Shown one piece after another: positions 40,831 to 55,397 of a stretch of DNA of 64,000 bases. Positions within the stretch are counted from its first letter, which is position 1; the number at the start of each line of letters is the position of its first letter. Source of the DNA: Phoebastria nigripes (taxonomy: Eukaryota > Chordata > Aves > Procellariiformes > Diomedeidae); assembly GCA_035582835.1 (NCBI GenBank), contig JAYKAV010002308.1:416071-480070 (forward strand), in the 5' to 3' direction. Position numbers and translations under genes: made by a program. Below the pieces are notes generated by a model that did not search any database, was not told the DNA's origin, and saw nothing but the letters and a program-made list of their open reading frames with translations.

Positions 40831-43800
40831 GAGAAACAGAATGATGGTTTTTCTGTGCCAGAGGAACTCTGAGTAAATTAACAGAGGACATCTATATGCC
40901 ATTGCAAAGACTGTAGAAAATCATGAGTCACAGTTCATATGTAAAATACTGTAAGTGGGATACTGTTAATACAATGAAGGATTGTGGAAGTCAGAAAGCT
41001 GCTAGATGATTGGTAATAATTATATACGGATATGCATCACAATTAATCTTTAAGTACTACTTTGAGGCCCCAGGTTTTTGAAAGTGCTGTTTTATTCAGC
41101 TTTCTCTGTTAATCTTTGTATATTTCAGGTCACTAAATACAAAAAAACATTTAAAAGAAAAAGTAGTAATGGTGTTAAATTGATGCACTTGAAACAGTGA
41201 CTTTTCTTGAGATGTCTGTTTGTACTTAGTGTAATGGAATGGCTGACAGCTGGTTTCAGTTGCCATAGCGTAATTATGTAGAATAGACTTTTGCGATGAC
41301 ACTATGTCAATTAAGGAATCTCTCACATTCTAGACTACAAAGGACAAAATGACAGTACAAGATATTTCTTCCGTTCTTTTTCATAAAAAGATAGTGACAC
41401 TGTGTGAAATTACAGTCCTGTTATGATGACACAAGTCAAATGATGTGAAAGATTTCTGGATTGATTAAAAATCATCAGCATTATAATATAGAATATGTAT
41501 GATTTGATAAGTTGCTGTTATGTTTTGTTCGTTCTTCTTCGGAAGATATTTTGGGGGGGCTGACAGACTGGGGGTGTTTCTTGTTATATTTGAACTGGTG
41601 TGTGTCAATGTGAAAAATGCTACTTATATAACAACGTACTTTAAATAGTGGCTCTTTGGTATGTGAAAATATTTTAATCCAATACCTCTTGTGTAAATTT
41701 TAAAGCCATCACAGAACATGAACTAGGGTAGAAGGGGGTGATATTTTCCCATATTTTTTGCTATGTCTCCCTTTTTTTAAACTAAACCCAGATGAAAAGG
41801 AAATTACTGCTTTTTTCGCTTTTTCTTTTAAAGTATTCACTCTGTCCCAAAATCCTGATGAAGTCAGTGTATTCATTTTTATTACGCAAAGCATAATAAT
41901 GCATATTCTTCATTGTTTTTGAGGAAACTGCAATATCAAAACACCCTGATGCATAATGAATTTATATAAAAAGCTCTTGAATTGAATTGAAAGAAAAGAT
42001 GCTATAAGCATTTCCTGATAGTAAATGCAATTTCTTCTGGTCTCTCGGTATTGATCTTATGTGTTTTAATAGGTTTTTTCCAAGTAAAAAACAGTCTCAT
42101 TTGCATGCAAATTATATAATGCTTCCAAATGATACATGTGGAGATCCTCCTCTGCCTGGTTTCCGCTGATTATTGATGTCTGTTTAAGGCTTGTTTTTGT
42201 TCCCTGTGTTAGCAATGTAGTATTTATTGACATTTTGATGTAGGAAACCACAAAACATCCTATCCAGTTAGATTAATTTATTTCTATGGAAGTGCACAGG
42301 AGAAAAGATTCTATGAACAAAGGCACGAGCAGACATTTATCTCATTTAAAAATTCAGAAACATTCTAGTTTTAGACTTGATTCCTCTGTGACGCCAGTGA
42401 GAAACTAGCCAACTGAGTTATCTTATTATTTCAGCATCTAAAAAAATTACTCCAAACTGTTAAGGTAACTTGCATCGTTCCATGCCCTGGAGTAACTTTG
42501 TCATTTTAATGAAGCCAGCCTCCCTTTAATTCTGATCCTTTCTCATGTACAACATGTGGTGTGTAGTTACCAGCTTGCCAGGTCTGCATCTCATGACTAT
42601 TTTGTGTGCAGTCTACTACACCCTGGTTTTGTGAAATAAAAGCANTCAATAACTTTTTATAAAATGTGAATATTCTATGAATATTCTACTGTTAATGTCA
42701 CTGGTAAATGTAATTATCATAAATACATGTTTTCAGCTTAAAAAAAAAAGTTACGTAAGCACAAAGTGTTCATGTAACTAACCATTTAAGATACTGTACA
42801 TAAACTACTCTGCATATACTACAAACTCTCATTTATTACTGTAGTAACACGATGGTTTGCAGTTTTGTAACACAGTTTGTATAACACCACTTAGTGTAAC
42901 TTACTAGACTATACTGTATTTCCCTGCCAGTTTTTGTCAAGTATTGGAAAACATTTTTCTATTCATGTTTGATACGTTAGATAATAAATCAATACAGTAA
43001 AGGCAGGATAAATGATTAAATAGAATGGAAGGACAAAAAGATGAAGCAACTCAGAGCTGGGCTCCTGAAGTCCTGCCCACAGCCCAGTCTCCATGCTGGA
43101 CTGGGTATCAGGAAGGTTGCAGATGGGCTTGCTCTCAAGCCACTGCACAGAGTCATGGTAGCAGCACGTGGCTGTATCCTTTCACTGGTAGTGGACAGTA
43201 TCAGTGGCAATGGGAACAGTGGTTACACTGGTGTTCTGGAAGGTGGAAGAGGAGAGTTAGGGAACTGCAGCTCTTCTGCGAGTATGTTACAAGTTTACTA
43301 ATGGTAAAATTGACACAGGGTGACTTTTTGTTGGCAGACAGGGAAACCAAGTCAGCACTGAACCTGTACTTCCCTTTCATCTTTAGAGGTGTCCACTTTA
43401 GCACAGTTGGAGCATATGAGTGAAGCAGTGCAGAAGACTTGCCCTGCTGCTCCCAAAGATAAGTGGAACGCTTTGGACGTCAGGTGTGACTGTCTTTTAA
43501 TTTATCATTAAAACTTATTTCAGGTGTTAAGACTAGAAGTTATATACTCTGATACCGTTCATCTAATGTCTTCATATGTAACATGGTAACATGTACTATC
43601 TATCTTTTGGTACTCTCATTTGAAGAGGATAGGGTTCCTCTTTTTCTCAGATGCTACCACTACTAGTGATAGCAGCAGCAACTCATGATCATGACAGCAA
43701 CATCTCAAAACTTCCCAAATCAGGACCCCACCTTCACATACTCCGTCATGTTTCCCCCAAATAAAAAGTTCAGCAGCAGTTGGCCTTACCCCCATTAGGA

Positions 43801-46725
43801 CTTCAGTCCCAGCCTCTTCCTTACTGAACTCTGGCATGATGTTCTGAAACAGCTTTCCCTAGATATCCCCTCAATAAGCCATGATCTCAGTCCTATACCC
43901 ATGATGACCCTGGTCCCATCTCTCTGAAGTCACTTGCTACCTTAACATACCCTGTCTTTCTGTAGCATAGATGAGCTCAAAGTTTGGTTTGAGCTTGCAA
44001 AACAAGTAAAATGTGCCAGCTGTGTTGACACTGCCTGTAGTAGCACAGCTCAAGTGTGAGAATATACTTTACAGATATGTAATAAAATTAATTTTAAAAA
44101 GGAATAGTTTAACAGCTTTGCATTCTAGCCATAATAACTAGCTTTGTATATTGATTTTAATTACAAAGCCTAAAAATGTAGAAAATCCTTAATGAAGTTA
44201 CTTAAATGGAAATGCACGTTGTTGTAATTGTTTCCATTGAACCAGAGTTGAAGATAATAAAAATAATAATCCTGGACAACACAGGAAGGGAAAGTATAAC
44301 TCTCACATGTAGCGAAATATCAAACTGAACAAAAATTCTTTGAAAACCATTTTGTCTTTGAGTTAGTGAGAAAAATCCCCACCACTAGTTTGTAATTATT
44401 CCTTTAGAGTGGAAGAAAGGAATGGCTAGATGTCATTTCCTGGGGAACAGACATCTAGTGCCACTTAAGATGCTGTAGGATATCTAGACTGGTTTCTGAC
44501 TGCTGCTTCAGAAAGATGTAGGTCTCCTGCCTTGACTGTGTCATCTCTGCTGTCTGCATGGTTATATGTCAGGGACATCTCCAATATAACTAGACTTCTG
44601 TGTTTTGCTGCTGAATTGAGCTTACAATGTCTTTACTGGCTGTTTTTAGCAGGTCTAACAATCTCTGGCATATCAAAACAGTATCATTCATCTGGAAGAG
44701 CAAAAATATTTGCTACTATGTACAACTTCAGTTTAACTAATACTCCTTTACATTGGAATAAATGAGAATTGGGGATGATAAAGTGCCTTACCAGTCACCA
44801 CAGGCAAAATGGTTGAAAGTTCTCCCAGAACAGTTGCGTAAAGGGATTGCCTGTTCAGCTAGGATTAGAATTTCAATGGATTTTAATAGTGTCTAAGAAA
44901 ATCCTATGAAAGTACACGCAGGTAGCTTGTTCGTGTTTCCAGGTGATGGACAGGGGCTCATGCTGTGCAGTAGACCAGCACCTGTAAGCAAAATGTCCAG
45001 TTTATGCCTACAAATACATTTGTTAAACATTGGCATTCTCTTGGGAATCTCTAGCTATGTCTATAACATCTGGTTTAACTTTAAGAATTTGGTGCTCAGT
45101 GTTTTAATATGCCTTTAGTTAATTTGAACCTCCCAGACCAAAGTCTTGTTACCCATTGTTGGTTATATTGTCAGATCTTGACACTGCTCTTTTTATTCAT
45201 AACTGGATTCTTGCTCTGTGTGGCGTAGTGTTCGCTTTGAATAAACACTTCTGTGTACATTAGCCTACTTGACAGACAGTAAGTCACAGGCACTGCATAG
45301 GGTCTGCTGTGACCGAGTACTTCATGCTGTTTGAACGCTACACCTTCTGGCTGTTCCGAGTCAGCTGTCCTGGGACAGAGAGGTAAAGATATTTGTTATA
45401 AAAACCAGTTTTATGTTAGTGATGATTATTGAAGATTGGAATATGGAAGAGGTGGTGGAAGAGGAAGGACACATACTGTTTTTTAATCTCTCAGTTGTTG
45501 CTAGTTTGGAGAAAGCTGGAATGAGATCCCAGCATTAATTTCTCACTGAAGAAACTTTTGTGGAACCTCAGCCTTGTGCTAATTCTAAGGGGTATTGTAT
45601 TGTCTTCTGGGCCTTAAAGGAAACTCTAGCATTAACCCACCTTCATGGACTTTCCTTGGTGGGGCTTTTAGAGGGGGTGGAAGGAGTAGTAAAATGAAGA
45701 AAGAACTAGAGTCTGCAATTAAGTAAACTTCTATATTGACTATAGAGAAGAAAAGATAGGATGTTAGGTTTGTTTTAATTACACCATAATTTCATTAATG
45801 TAAACATAATGTAAATGCAGAACTGCCATCAGTAGTTCTCCCCCTCTAAATGAGACTTCAGTTCACTCCTGGCATTTCCTCTGATGCTCCCTCCTAAGAG
45901 AATTATCCAGTCTAAAAAAACAACCAGGGGTTGTTTTCTCACAGCATCAGGCACTGGGAGCTTGCTAATGTTCATTCCTTAGATTTTTATTATGGAAAGA
46001 AATCTTGCTAGCTCTCATATATCAGGAAACTGTTCATTTTCTGAAGATGTGCACTGAATATTGAGAATCTGTGAGGTGAATTGTACATAACTTCTTTAAT
46101 CAGTTCCCTGGTTTGCTATTTAGGGAAACAGGAAAATAAGTGTTTGCCCTGATCAGTATGTGTTTGAGGAAAAAGAGTTCAAAAAAGAATTCAGTAGTGC
46201 AGTATGTACAGGTAGCTACATAGGAAGCCTTCTCCTCATCACACGCCTGGAACAATTGGCACTACTGATCTGGTCTGAAGGACAGGCATATCCTCAGAGA
46301 TAGTGTGCACAGATGTGTAAAATAAGCTTTTCATTCCCTTTGTCATAAAGAACTGCTAATCTAACTGGCACTTTCTGGTCAGACCTCCAACAAGGGTTAC
46401 AACTCAGCTACTGCCCAATTGACCTAGAAATGGAGAAAGTATTTACAAGTACATAATGCAGGCACAGTAGTTTTTGAACGTAGATTTGTTAAGCCACTAA
46501 AAATCCTACAACCACCTCAGACTGAAGATGCTTTTAACTATTTTGCAAGCTAAAAAGAAAAGTTTTCTTTGCATAATCAACAATTTTGCTGACTTTCTTT
46601 TCAGTGTCTTTGACATAATGCTGTACAACATGTTGGTACATTTAAATAATGTCAATGTTATTTAATATATTTATATATTATTCTACTAGCCAGTTAAAGA
46701 AAAAGTGTTTTGTATTTACTCTTGA

Positions 46726-47127
<402 letters not shown>

Positions 47128-47598
47128 TAATGATTTGTTTAAAAAAAAGTTCGTACTAATACAATAAAGGTGTAGGAAGTTAGAATAATTATCCCTTTTC
47201 TTACAGCACATTCAGAAGCTTAGAAATGCTTTCATAATTCAATACTTTATAGGAACATAAGGAACATTATTTGTGAACAAGATGACTCTTTAGAAACACT
47301 AGTAGTTGAGACAATTTGTTTTATAATGAAAGATTTATCTAAGCAAGGTGAAATTGTGGGTGTTACTGAAGTAGGCTGCATAGGGAAAAAGATCAAGTGC
47401 ACCTGCATCTGTAACTGCACGTTAAAGAGATATAGAACTGTTCTGGGCATAGGGTGGATCCTATAGCAGAATCAGCGTGTATTTGTACTGGCTTTGGAGC
47501 AAAGGAAAAGTTTCAGATGATTTAGACTGTTTACTGTCCTGTTTTGCCAAAACTAAGTAAATAAGTAGTTTCGGGTTGACCTGAAATATATGTCTATG

Positions 47599-47620
47599 TG
47601 CATCTATCTAGATAGATGCA
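47599..47620. repeat. 22-bp perfect palindrome
   Basis: TGCATCTATCT and its exact reverse complement meet without a spacer (centre CTAG). A further AGATGCAC just downstream can pair with the left arm as well. The position is 544 bases into intron 5. Confidence 0.85.
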
Positions 47621-48639
47621 GATGCACACACATGTGTTTATGTGTAAATTTATTAGTTCATAAAGGCATGTGTATATTTTGGCTACTGAAGCAAAGTTTG
47701 TTACTTGCCGCTTGACGTTAGGAAGTCTTCTCAAGGGTTTCTGTTGAGGTGCATGTGTAGTATTTGTGACTGTATAGTTTCAATGCTCCAATTTCCATCT
47801 GAAGAAAGATGGAGGCTACTGCTCATTTGTTAACTTCCTTTGAGGGCATGGAGAATTTGTGCCAAACTCATGGTCTCAGCTGGCACCTCATCTGATCTAT
47901 CTGAAGTATCTTTGGGTAAAAATTGTGATTTTGGTCTCTGTAAAAGTGAGGAAGTTGTGGCTGTATAAAAAAAGGTATATGCATGTGTTAAGATTGCACA
48001 TTTCTATACAGCCCTTAACTAATGAGTATGTCCCTCTTGTGTATCTTGAGCCATTTGGCTGATCATATTTACAAACATACGATGAAATTCCACTCACCTT
48101 TACAAAGCCTGAGAAAAAAACCTTTGTAGGACAGACCAAAATAGAAATGCGAATCAAACTGGAAGTAACAGATATGTCTGTAAGGCCAATTTTTTTCCTC
48201 TGCTGTCATTCATAGACTTCACACCCCCTTCTCAATGGCTGTGGGTCATGATTAGATGAGCAAACGTTGCTACCTGCTGCAGTTGTTCTCCTTTTATCTG
48301 TTTGTATCCCTCCTTTCTTCTCTCCAGGAGACTTGTAAAGCTTCTGGAGCACCTGCTAAACTTTTCTGCTAGCTGTTGCTGACCTCTGTCATTTAAGTAG
48401 CTATCCACTTTGATTTTCTTGAGATTTGAACATACAAGCGTAAGAATCAGTACGGTTTGGACCAAAGTTCTCATTTACATGTTGAGGCTAGAGACACTGA
48501 ACTGTATTTGTTCTATGTGTATATTCAATAGTTGGGTTTTATCAGTCAAGATGCAATTTTATTAGGTTTTCTTCTAATGGCCTTTATTCCTTATATGTAA
48601 AAACTTAATATTTGTTGCAAAGCAGAAGACTTATTTTTT

Positions 48640-48643
<4 letters not shown>

Positions 48644-48670
<27 letters not shown>
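48644..48670. repeat. Poly-A run, 27 nt
   Basis: Uninterrupted A homopolymer following TTTTTTTCTT. It could be a retroelement tail, but the upstream sequence has no recognisable element. Confidence 0.9.
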
Positions 48671-48675
<5 letters not shown>

Positions 48676-49596
48676 AAGAAAGATTAAACAGTTGTCAAGT
48701 AGATGACAAATACAATGGTGAAATATGACTGTTTAGGAACCAAATGCAAGTAATATCTGTTCAAACTTGATTTGTGTCTCCTTTTAGCCCTAATGCTATG
48801 ATTAATAGAGAGGAATTATGGCTTGATAGATAATGCTAAATATCTGCCATTTTTCTTCAAAAATCTTTAGAAATCTATTAAAAAAAGCTCAGTGCTAGCA
48901 CAATGATTGATATGAAAACTGCAGAGAGGATGAATAGGGCAGAATGGCTTTGCTCCTAATGTTTCAAGTTTGTTTAAAGTGATATTAGTGTCAAGAGTTC
49001 TAACAAAATAAAATTGTTATACAGTTCTATTTAGCACTCTAACAAAAATAACATTTCAGTAAATTTTATGATCCTTAATGTTTTTATAGCATCCTAAAAT
49101 GTTATAATTCATTGTTAATAACCTTTAGATTTACAGTTGTTTAACAAAGAATTTGTATGTATTGTCGTACTCATAATTAGTAATAATAGGCAGTCACTTN
49201 TGTAATTAATACTTTATTTTAGTTTTCATTCAGTTAAATTTTACTATGAAAGTATGTATAGTTGAAAAAAATATGATAGTATGAGTGCTTCCAAGTAACA
49301 ATCATTATAAAAATATGGATTAAAATACTGAAGAAAATCATAAGGAACTGCTGCTCATACAAAAATTGGCCCAGGTACTGCAAGTGAAGTGTGTTCACAG
49401 CTTTACCTATATGAGTACCATAGCAAATTGTGTAATTTAAGCGTGCAACATGTGTTACTCTTACTGAGAGCTGCATGGTAATTCTCATGCGCTGTGTAAT
49501 AGTTTGTCCCACAGGGGCTTATTTACTGAAGACTCCATTGTGCATAAAGCCAGTTTTAGACTTTTTTTCCTTAGAATTAGTCTGAGGATCATACAC

Positions 49597-49614
49597 TTGA
49601 TGCATTACGAGAGT
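49597..49614 (+). repeat. Interspersed repeat copy 1
   Basis: TTGATGCATTACGAGAGT is identical to 63945-63962, and both continue into A/G-rich sequence (GAGCAATAAGAAAAAG here). Probably two copies of an unnamed interspersed repeat. Confidence 0.5.
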
Positions 49615-50006
49615 GAGCAATAAGAAAAAGGCACAACTGCTAGCTGAGATAAAAGATAAAATTGCAGTAAAGCAGGAATGTGGGTTTAAAATGGGAAATA
49701 TATGGCTATGACGTATGCCCCTTTGTGCCTCTGAACAATGACTGATCATCTGTTCATACTGCAGATACAAAACTCCCTAATTGTAAAATATTTGTCTTGC
49801 ATATGGTAGAACAAAAAAATGGCACCTCAGACCTCCTGCATTTTCCTTCTACCCTTCCATATAGTTTTGTAACTATGTTAGGCTCATTCTCAAAGTAGTT
49901 ATAATCCAGTCTGAAAAAATGTGGATTTTAACAATTAAATGTTCAAGTGGAAAAAAAGGAAATGTCCATTTGTATTTGTGATGTAGATTGTGTATACTGG
50001 GATGCA

Positions 50007-50020
50007 GTTACCACGGTAAC
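50007..50020. promoter_or_regulatory. Candidate RFX X-box in intron 5
   Basis: GTTACC-AC-GGTAAC is a perfect two-half-site X-box, matching the RFX-family consensus GTNRCC, 0-3 bases, RGYAAC. The symmetry extends to CAGTTACC/GGTAACTG. Such sites occur in enhancers and in promoters of ciliary genes. Function here is an inference from motif quality alone. Confidence 0.5.
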
Positions 50021-50640
50021 TGTTGCATCTAGAGAATAACATGGAGTAAAAGCTCACTATTATAAATGATGAGTGTCAAGCGCAGGTTACACCTGCTAGC
50101 ACAGGTCAAAATTATATTAATGTCTTTATCTGTCTCCTTTGCCCAAGTACTTTAGAATCAGGAAACATCTCTGTTTTTGGAACACAAATTCAGTGAAAAT
50201 ATACTGAGACTGCAGTGGCAGTACATACAGGCATGAGCTATATGACTGTCAGTCCCAAAAAATAAAGTAAAATTACTGGTTACTCAAGTACAAGTTTGTA
50301 AGCTTGCAGTAAAAAAGAAGCGTGATCTATTACGTTGTCTGTTGTAGTATTAGTGAGAAGCCCTCAAAATCTTACATTTCTGGATAGACATTACTGAATC
50401 TAAAGGTTCTCCTGTGTTTCTAGTTAATCATTCTGAATGGAGCAGCACAAGCTAAATAGAAAATGTATTATTTTAATCGCTGCATGCTAGGTTTAAATAC
50501 CAGATCATTTGGTACTGTGACTCTTGTGCCAGCTACAGTTCTGTGATTTGTTCCTCTCTGGAGATATATTCTGGCTGCTGTAGCAGCAGAAAGAAATTGG
50601 AAAAGGAAACTTGATATGTTTTTTTCCTAAAAGATGCATT

Positions 50641-50960
50641 GTACAAGCTTACCTGCTGTTAACCTAGGGGCATCTCAGCCCACTGGGAGGTGGGCTGCGG
50701 TGAGGGTCCCCCGCTGAGTGCTGAACCTCCTTTCTCCCCCAGCCCATCACGGGCAAGGAAGCAACGGCTGCCCAGAGGGATTGCTGTGGAGGGGTGCGCT
50801 GTGCCCTTGGGCTCAGAGTCCCTCTTTTAGTTGCATATTGATTGACAGCTCTGATCAGTCTTAACATAGGTGGGGGGAGAAGGTAGTTCTTGTGGAGCTG
50901 CAGCTCCTGCAGTTGGACGGCCTTGGGATGGCTGCCTGGGCCCCTCACCGTTGCCGGCAC
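50641..50960. other. GC-rich patch in intron 5
   Basis: A block with GTGGGCTGCGGTGAGG, CCCCCGCTGAG, CACGGGCAAGG, CGTTGCCGGCACGG and similar motifs, in AT-rich surroundings. A 117-codon antisense frame (50664-51017) is open across it, but the product has no recognisable domain. It may be an old insertion or a regulatory patch. Confidence 0.4.
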
Positions 50961-51286
50961 GGATAGGCGTGCTGGATCAGCAGAGGATTGTTCTGGGGAG
51001 CTAAGACAGCAGGACAAACAGAAAGAAAACTCTTTTTGTCAGTATTAATTTTTATTTTAACACATCTTTAGGTTATCTTCTCTTTTAAGTCATGTTGAAG
51101 GCTATAATAATCAATTATAAAATTTTAGGCTTGTTTGAAGGGGATAGTGTGGCCTTCTACAATAGTTCAGGGGATGAATCTGAGGACTTCCGATTTCTCA
51201 GACCAATGCTGAAAGACTTGCTGATACTTGGACAAGTTATATAAACTTCTCTACTGGATGTTTTACCAGACATTAAACATTCTTTG

Positions 51287-51301
51287 TTTTTTTTTTTTTT
51301 T
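51287..51301. repeat. Poly-T run, 15 nt
   Basis: T homopolymer without an associated element. Confidence 0.85.
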
Positions 51302-54300
51302 ATGGCATTTACATGAATGTTGCTATGTCTTTTTTAGCGGTGAGATTCTTGAGATTTTGAGGTATGGACTCTGCAGTGTCCTAGATCCATGGGTTTTCTT
51401 GGGACTGGGATAATATTAACGTATAGTTGTTGTGTAGGTTTGAAAAGTCTTTAATGATACGCTTTAGCCCTAGTTTTGTCAACACTCACCTACTTGCATA
51501 AAAGTTTGCAGTATTACAACTTTAGCTGTTAACTTGTGGAGGGAGGATCAACAAGTTTTCCTAACTAGCTCACGTTTGTGGAAAACCACTTCCTGTACAT
51601 CCTGTGCTGTCCACTGCAATTAAATGAAATTAATTGTGTGGTCGTGTAATTTGACAACTTCAAGAATATAACTGAGCATGCGATTTGCTTCATTTTTATT
51701 AAAATCTGTGCAGAATATTTTCTCCCTTAAATATTCAACTTCCCCATATTAATGTAAACCAGACTACAGATAAATATCCATGGAAACCAGTGGGAAAGTA
51801 TGAAACTAACACAATCAGTTCCTAAATGTTACTGATTTCATTGCCTGTATTTTTCTTTCTGTGCACTAGCAAAATCTGATAACAATTCAGAATATACTAA
51901 TATGTTTCACACTAAAATAAATACCAGCTAGATGCTAATATCTACGTCAGTAGCTGTTTGGTATCTCATCTTCTTAGCGAAGGATATTTAACGGCAAACC
52001 TGACTAATAAACTTATTTCTATAGCCTTTTAAACATGGAAGCAGGCATTATGCCTCAAGAATATAAAGGATTTAGCTATGAAGGCAAAACTTATGTTATA
52101 AAAGATTAAATTTTCCCACTGCTCTTTCCATTTTCCCCTTTTTTTTGTATTTCAGCCTTTTTCTGTTAATGAAGGTTTTGTGATGAAGATGAGAGATTAA
52201 ACAGATGCACTTTTTACTTAAGAAATGTGACCTGTGTATGTGTTGGAGACTACCAAATATGATTTTAAGCAGCCTATCTTGTTTCATAGGATTAGGCAAA
52301 GGCTTTTTTACATTTTAACATTGAGGTTAAACTTTCAGTCTATTTACTGTTTTATTTAACACATTCCTTGTCGTAGTCCAAAGATAATTTTAAATAAAGG
52401 TGAATTAGAGTAAAACTGTCTGACCATATTTGGATTCTGCAAGTAGGTGGAGAAGGGTAGCTACAGTATATTCCTCTTAGGAAAATTCTGATCAGAAAAC
52501 TCAAAAGTGACTAAAGTGAGTTACTGTAATTTATTCTAATTTATATAAAAATTGAGATAACGATTTTGAATAACAGTTCTAACCTGCTCTAATGGTTTTA
52601 ATTGTTTTAGATTCATTTAAATCATGCTTACTATGCCATAAAATGATTTTCATCAGGTTAGCAAAATGCATTTCTCTGAGTCACCTGCCACTCTCTGCCA
52701 AATGTCACATCTTTTCATCCAAACATGCTAATACTAGAGTTGCATAGTGAAGAAAAGAACCAGAACTTTATTACGTGAGGAGAACAATAAGCTTTTTCCC
52801 TGTCTGCATTCTGAAAAACAGCTAAAGTGAGTTGGCTAAAACTTTCCAGGAAAATTAAACTTGAATCGGATGCTCAGCAATCGAAACCGCTATAGTTTGC
52901 TTAAGTGGGAAATATTGTGGAACCTTAATACAAACTTGTGTTTGCATACAGTGCCTGGAATTATGCTCTTTGAGTATACTGAATGTTTTGGAACAAGAAC
53001 CAACCTCACTGCAGTGAAAGGGTGTTTGATTTACCAGGGAGAAGAGAACAAACCCCCAGATTTCACACTGGAGAGAACAGTGAGCAAGTGCACTCACACC
53101 TTTACACATTAAAGTAATGCAAATAGGGAAACTGTAATATGTTATGCATGTCTGAATCAAGAGAGAATTTGTTTCAGTTGCTGGAACTTTAGCAAAATAG
53201 ATTGGCTGTTTCGGTTTGGTCAAATTGTGTCTCGCTTGAGGACAAAGTCTCCATTATCTTTTTTATAAACTGGGATATCCTTTGTATGGACCCTAATGGA
53301 CATGAAGCATAAGAAGTGGATGGAATCTGTGTGGGTTTAGATTGAATAGGCCCTGGATGGTGAAGTAATGATTACATAGTATTTGATAAAAAGTTAAAGA
53401 ATAAATGCTCAGTGTTGCTAATGTCTATTAATAATCTAGCTAAGCTCTTTTGTTTGTGTATGAGAGAGCACCAGAAGGAAAGGCAGACATGGGGGTGGTG
53501 GCTGAGTCTTTCCACTGAGAGATTCAGCTTTAAAATTCATTATTTGGTGTCATTTTCCTGAATGGGTCTCCGTTACAAAGCACTGCAAAACAAAAGAAAA
53601 ACTCCATCCAAACAAAAATCAAATCATCTCTTTGAGGGGAAGGTGGACAAGAAAGGCAGTAGTATTAAACTTCACTAGCATCCTGACCACAGCCTGAGCA
53701 GAGAAAAATTGGAGAGGACAGTTGTGTATAATGTGGCATTGAACGCTTGCTTGCAAGGTAGTCATCTCTGCACACCAAAGGACATTTGTACAGAAGAATT
53801 CAGTGATATTTAATTAGGTGAATTACAGTGCAGGGAAACTTCACCATAAGGTGAGTGAAAATCTTTTGAAATGCATTGAAGCAGTTTGCTATTTTCACAC
53901 AGTTACCCTGCCAGCCTTAATATGCAAAACTGCCACTGAATTCCAGATGGCAAGATATCGCTGCACAAGCTGGCTGTGCTGCATAAAGACAGTTTCACCC
54001 TATTTGCAAATGGGCAGAATTAAAGTTGACCATTCATCCTGAACTACTAGGATTTCCTGCATGAGTGCTTGGTTTCTGAAGCTTAACACTGCACTACAGT
54101 AGTGCGGCACTTTAGTATAACATTTAGTTATGGGTATGACTATTCAATAAGAAATATAAAAATAATAATGTTAACAATAAAGTAAATTTAGTGATAAATT
54201 TATTAAGCATATGCATATTCATAGTGTTCAATATACACATTAAATATGCAAGTTATATCATTTCTATTACTGAGTAGCCTTCTAAAACAACTGCATGAGA

Positions 54301-55397
54301 CTTTAATGGAAATTTGGTATCATTCAAGCCATTTCTGTGTGAATATAACAAAGCAGACATTTTAAAAATATCCTATTGCATTTTGGTTATCACAGTCTAG
54401 TTTCACAGTACAATATAAGCTTTTCAGCCTGTGAAATCCATTAATAACCACATTGAACCTTCCCATATTGTATGAATTGTCAGGTTTAAATGATTCTTTT
54501 TTGAAAACAATTATCTGTCTCTTGCTTCTTGCAGTTTGTTAAAATGCTATGTCAATTTGCAAAGACTGGGGGAATTTGACACAGAAATTTTAGAGAGGGA
54601 AGGAACTAATCATTGGTTTACCTAGCATGAGTGCTCAAGTACGCATGAAGAAAATGAACATTGATTCAAAACATAAATGAAAAATTCTATTCATGAGTGG
54701 AATTGCCAAAGTTTAACTTGAAAAACCTTTGCTTCTCGAGTTCTAAGGAAAGTAAAAACTGTTGGTAAACTTGTTAAATAGCTTAAGTATGATACTTATT
54801 AAGACAGATGACAACGTATGTATTTTAGAGGACTAGTTAGTACTTATGGAACACAGTTCTGCATTGAAATAGATGGGGAACAATGCCGTCTTCTGGTAGT
54901 TTTGGAGGTGCAGCCTTGACGTGTTTGTGATATGACTGAGAATCCCAATGCAATGAACTCTTGTATCCTTCACAGTCTAGTATTGTGCTTCTGCTGCAAA
55001 GATATACTCCTTGGATTAAATATTTTCCCCCTAATGCCTAAAATAAAACAAAGATGTAACTGTGCTCTTCCATGCTCCTAACCTTTAGTAGTCTGCAAGA
55101 GCTGTGAGGCTATTCTTTCCTTTTATAGGTTGTACAAAACAGAGACTCCATTCCTTCCCCTACAATGTATGTAAATGCAGAGGACAGTGAAGTCTAGCTT
55201 AGTGAATGTAGAATATTTCTGCCTTAGCCTCTTACCTATATGCCTGAGCAAAGAACTGATTTAATGCAGATCTGAAATATACTGTGTGACATTGCAACTA
55301 GGTTAGGAGTCCATGGTGCTGGGTTCTGTTTAAATACTTAATAGTGGTCAGAGACTGTCCCAAAGTAGTTTTAATAGCCAAGACAGAATGGAGCAGA

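Noticed and set aside
43025..43423. 132-codon + strand frame with overlapping frames on both strands
   Set aside because: Three or more frames are open together in a slightly GC-richer patch, and none resembles a known protein.
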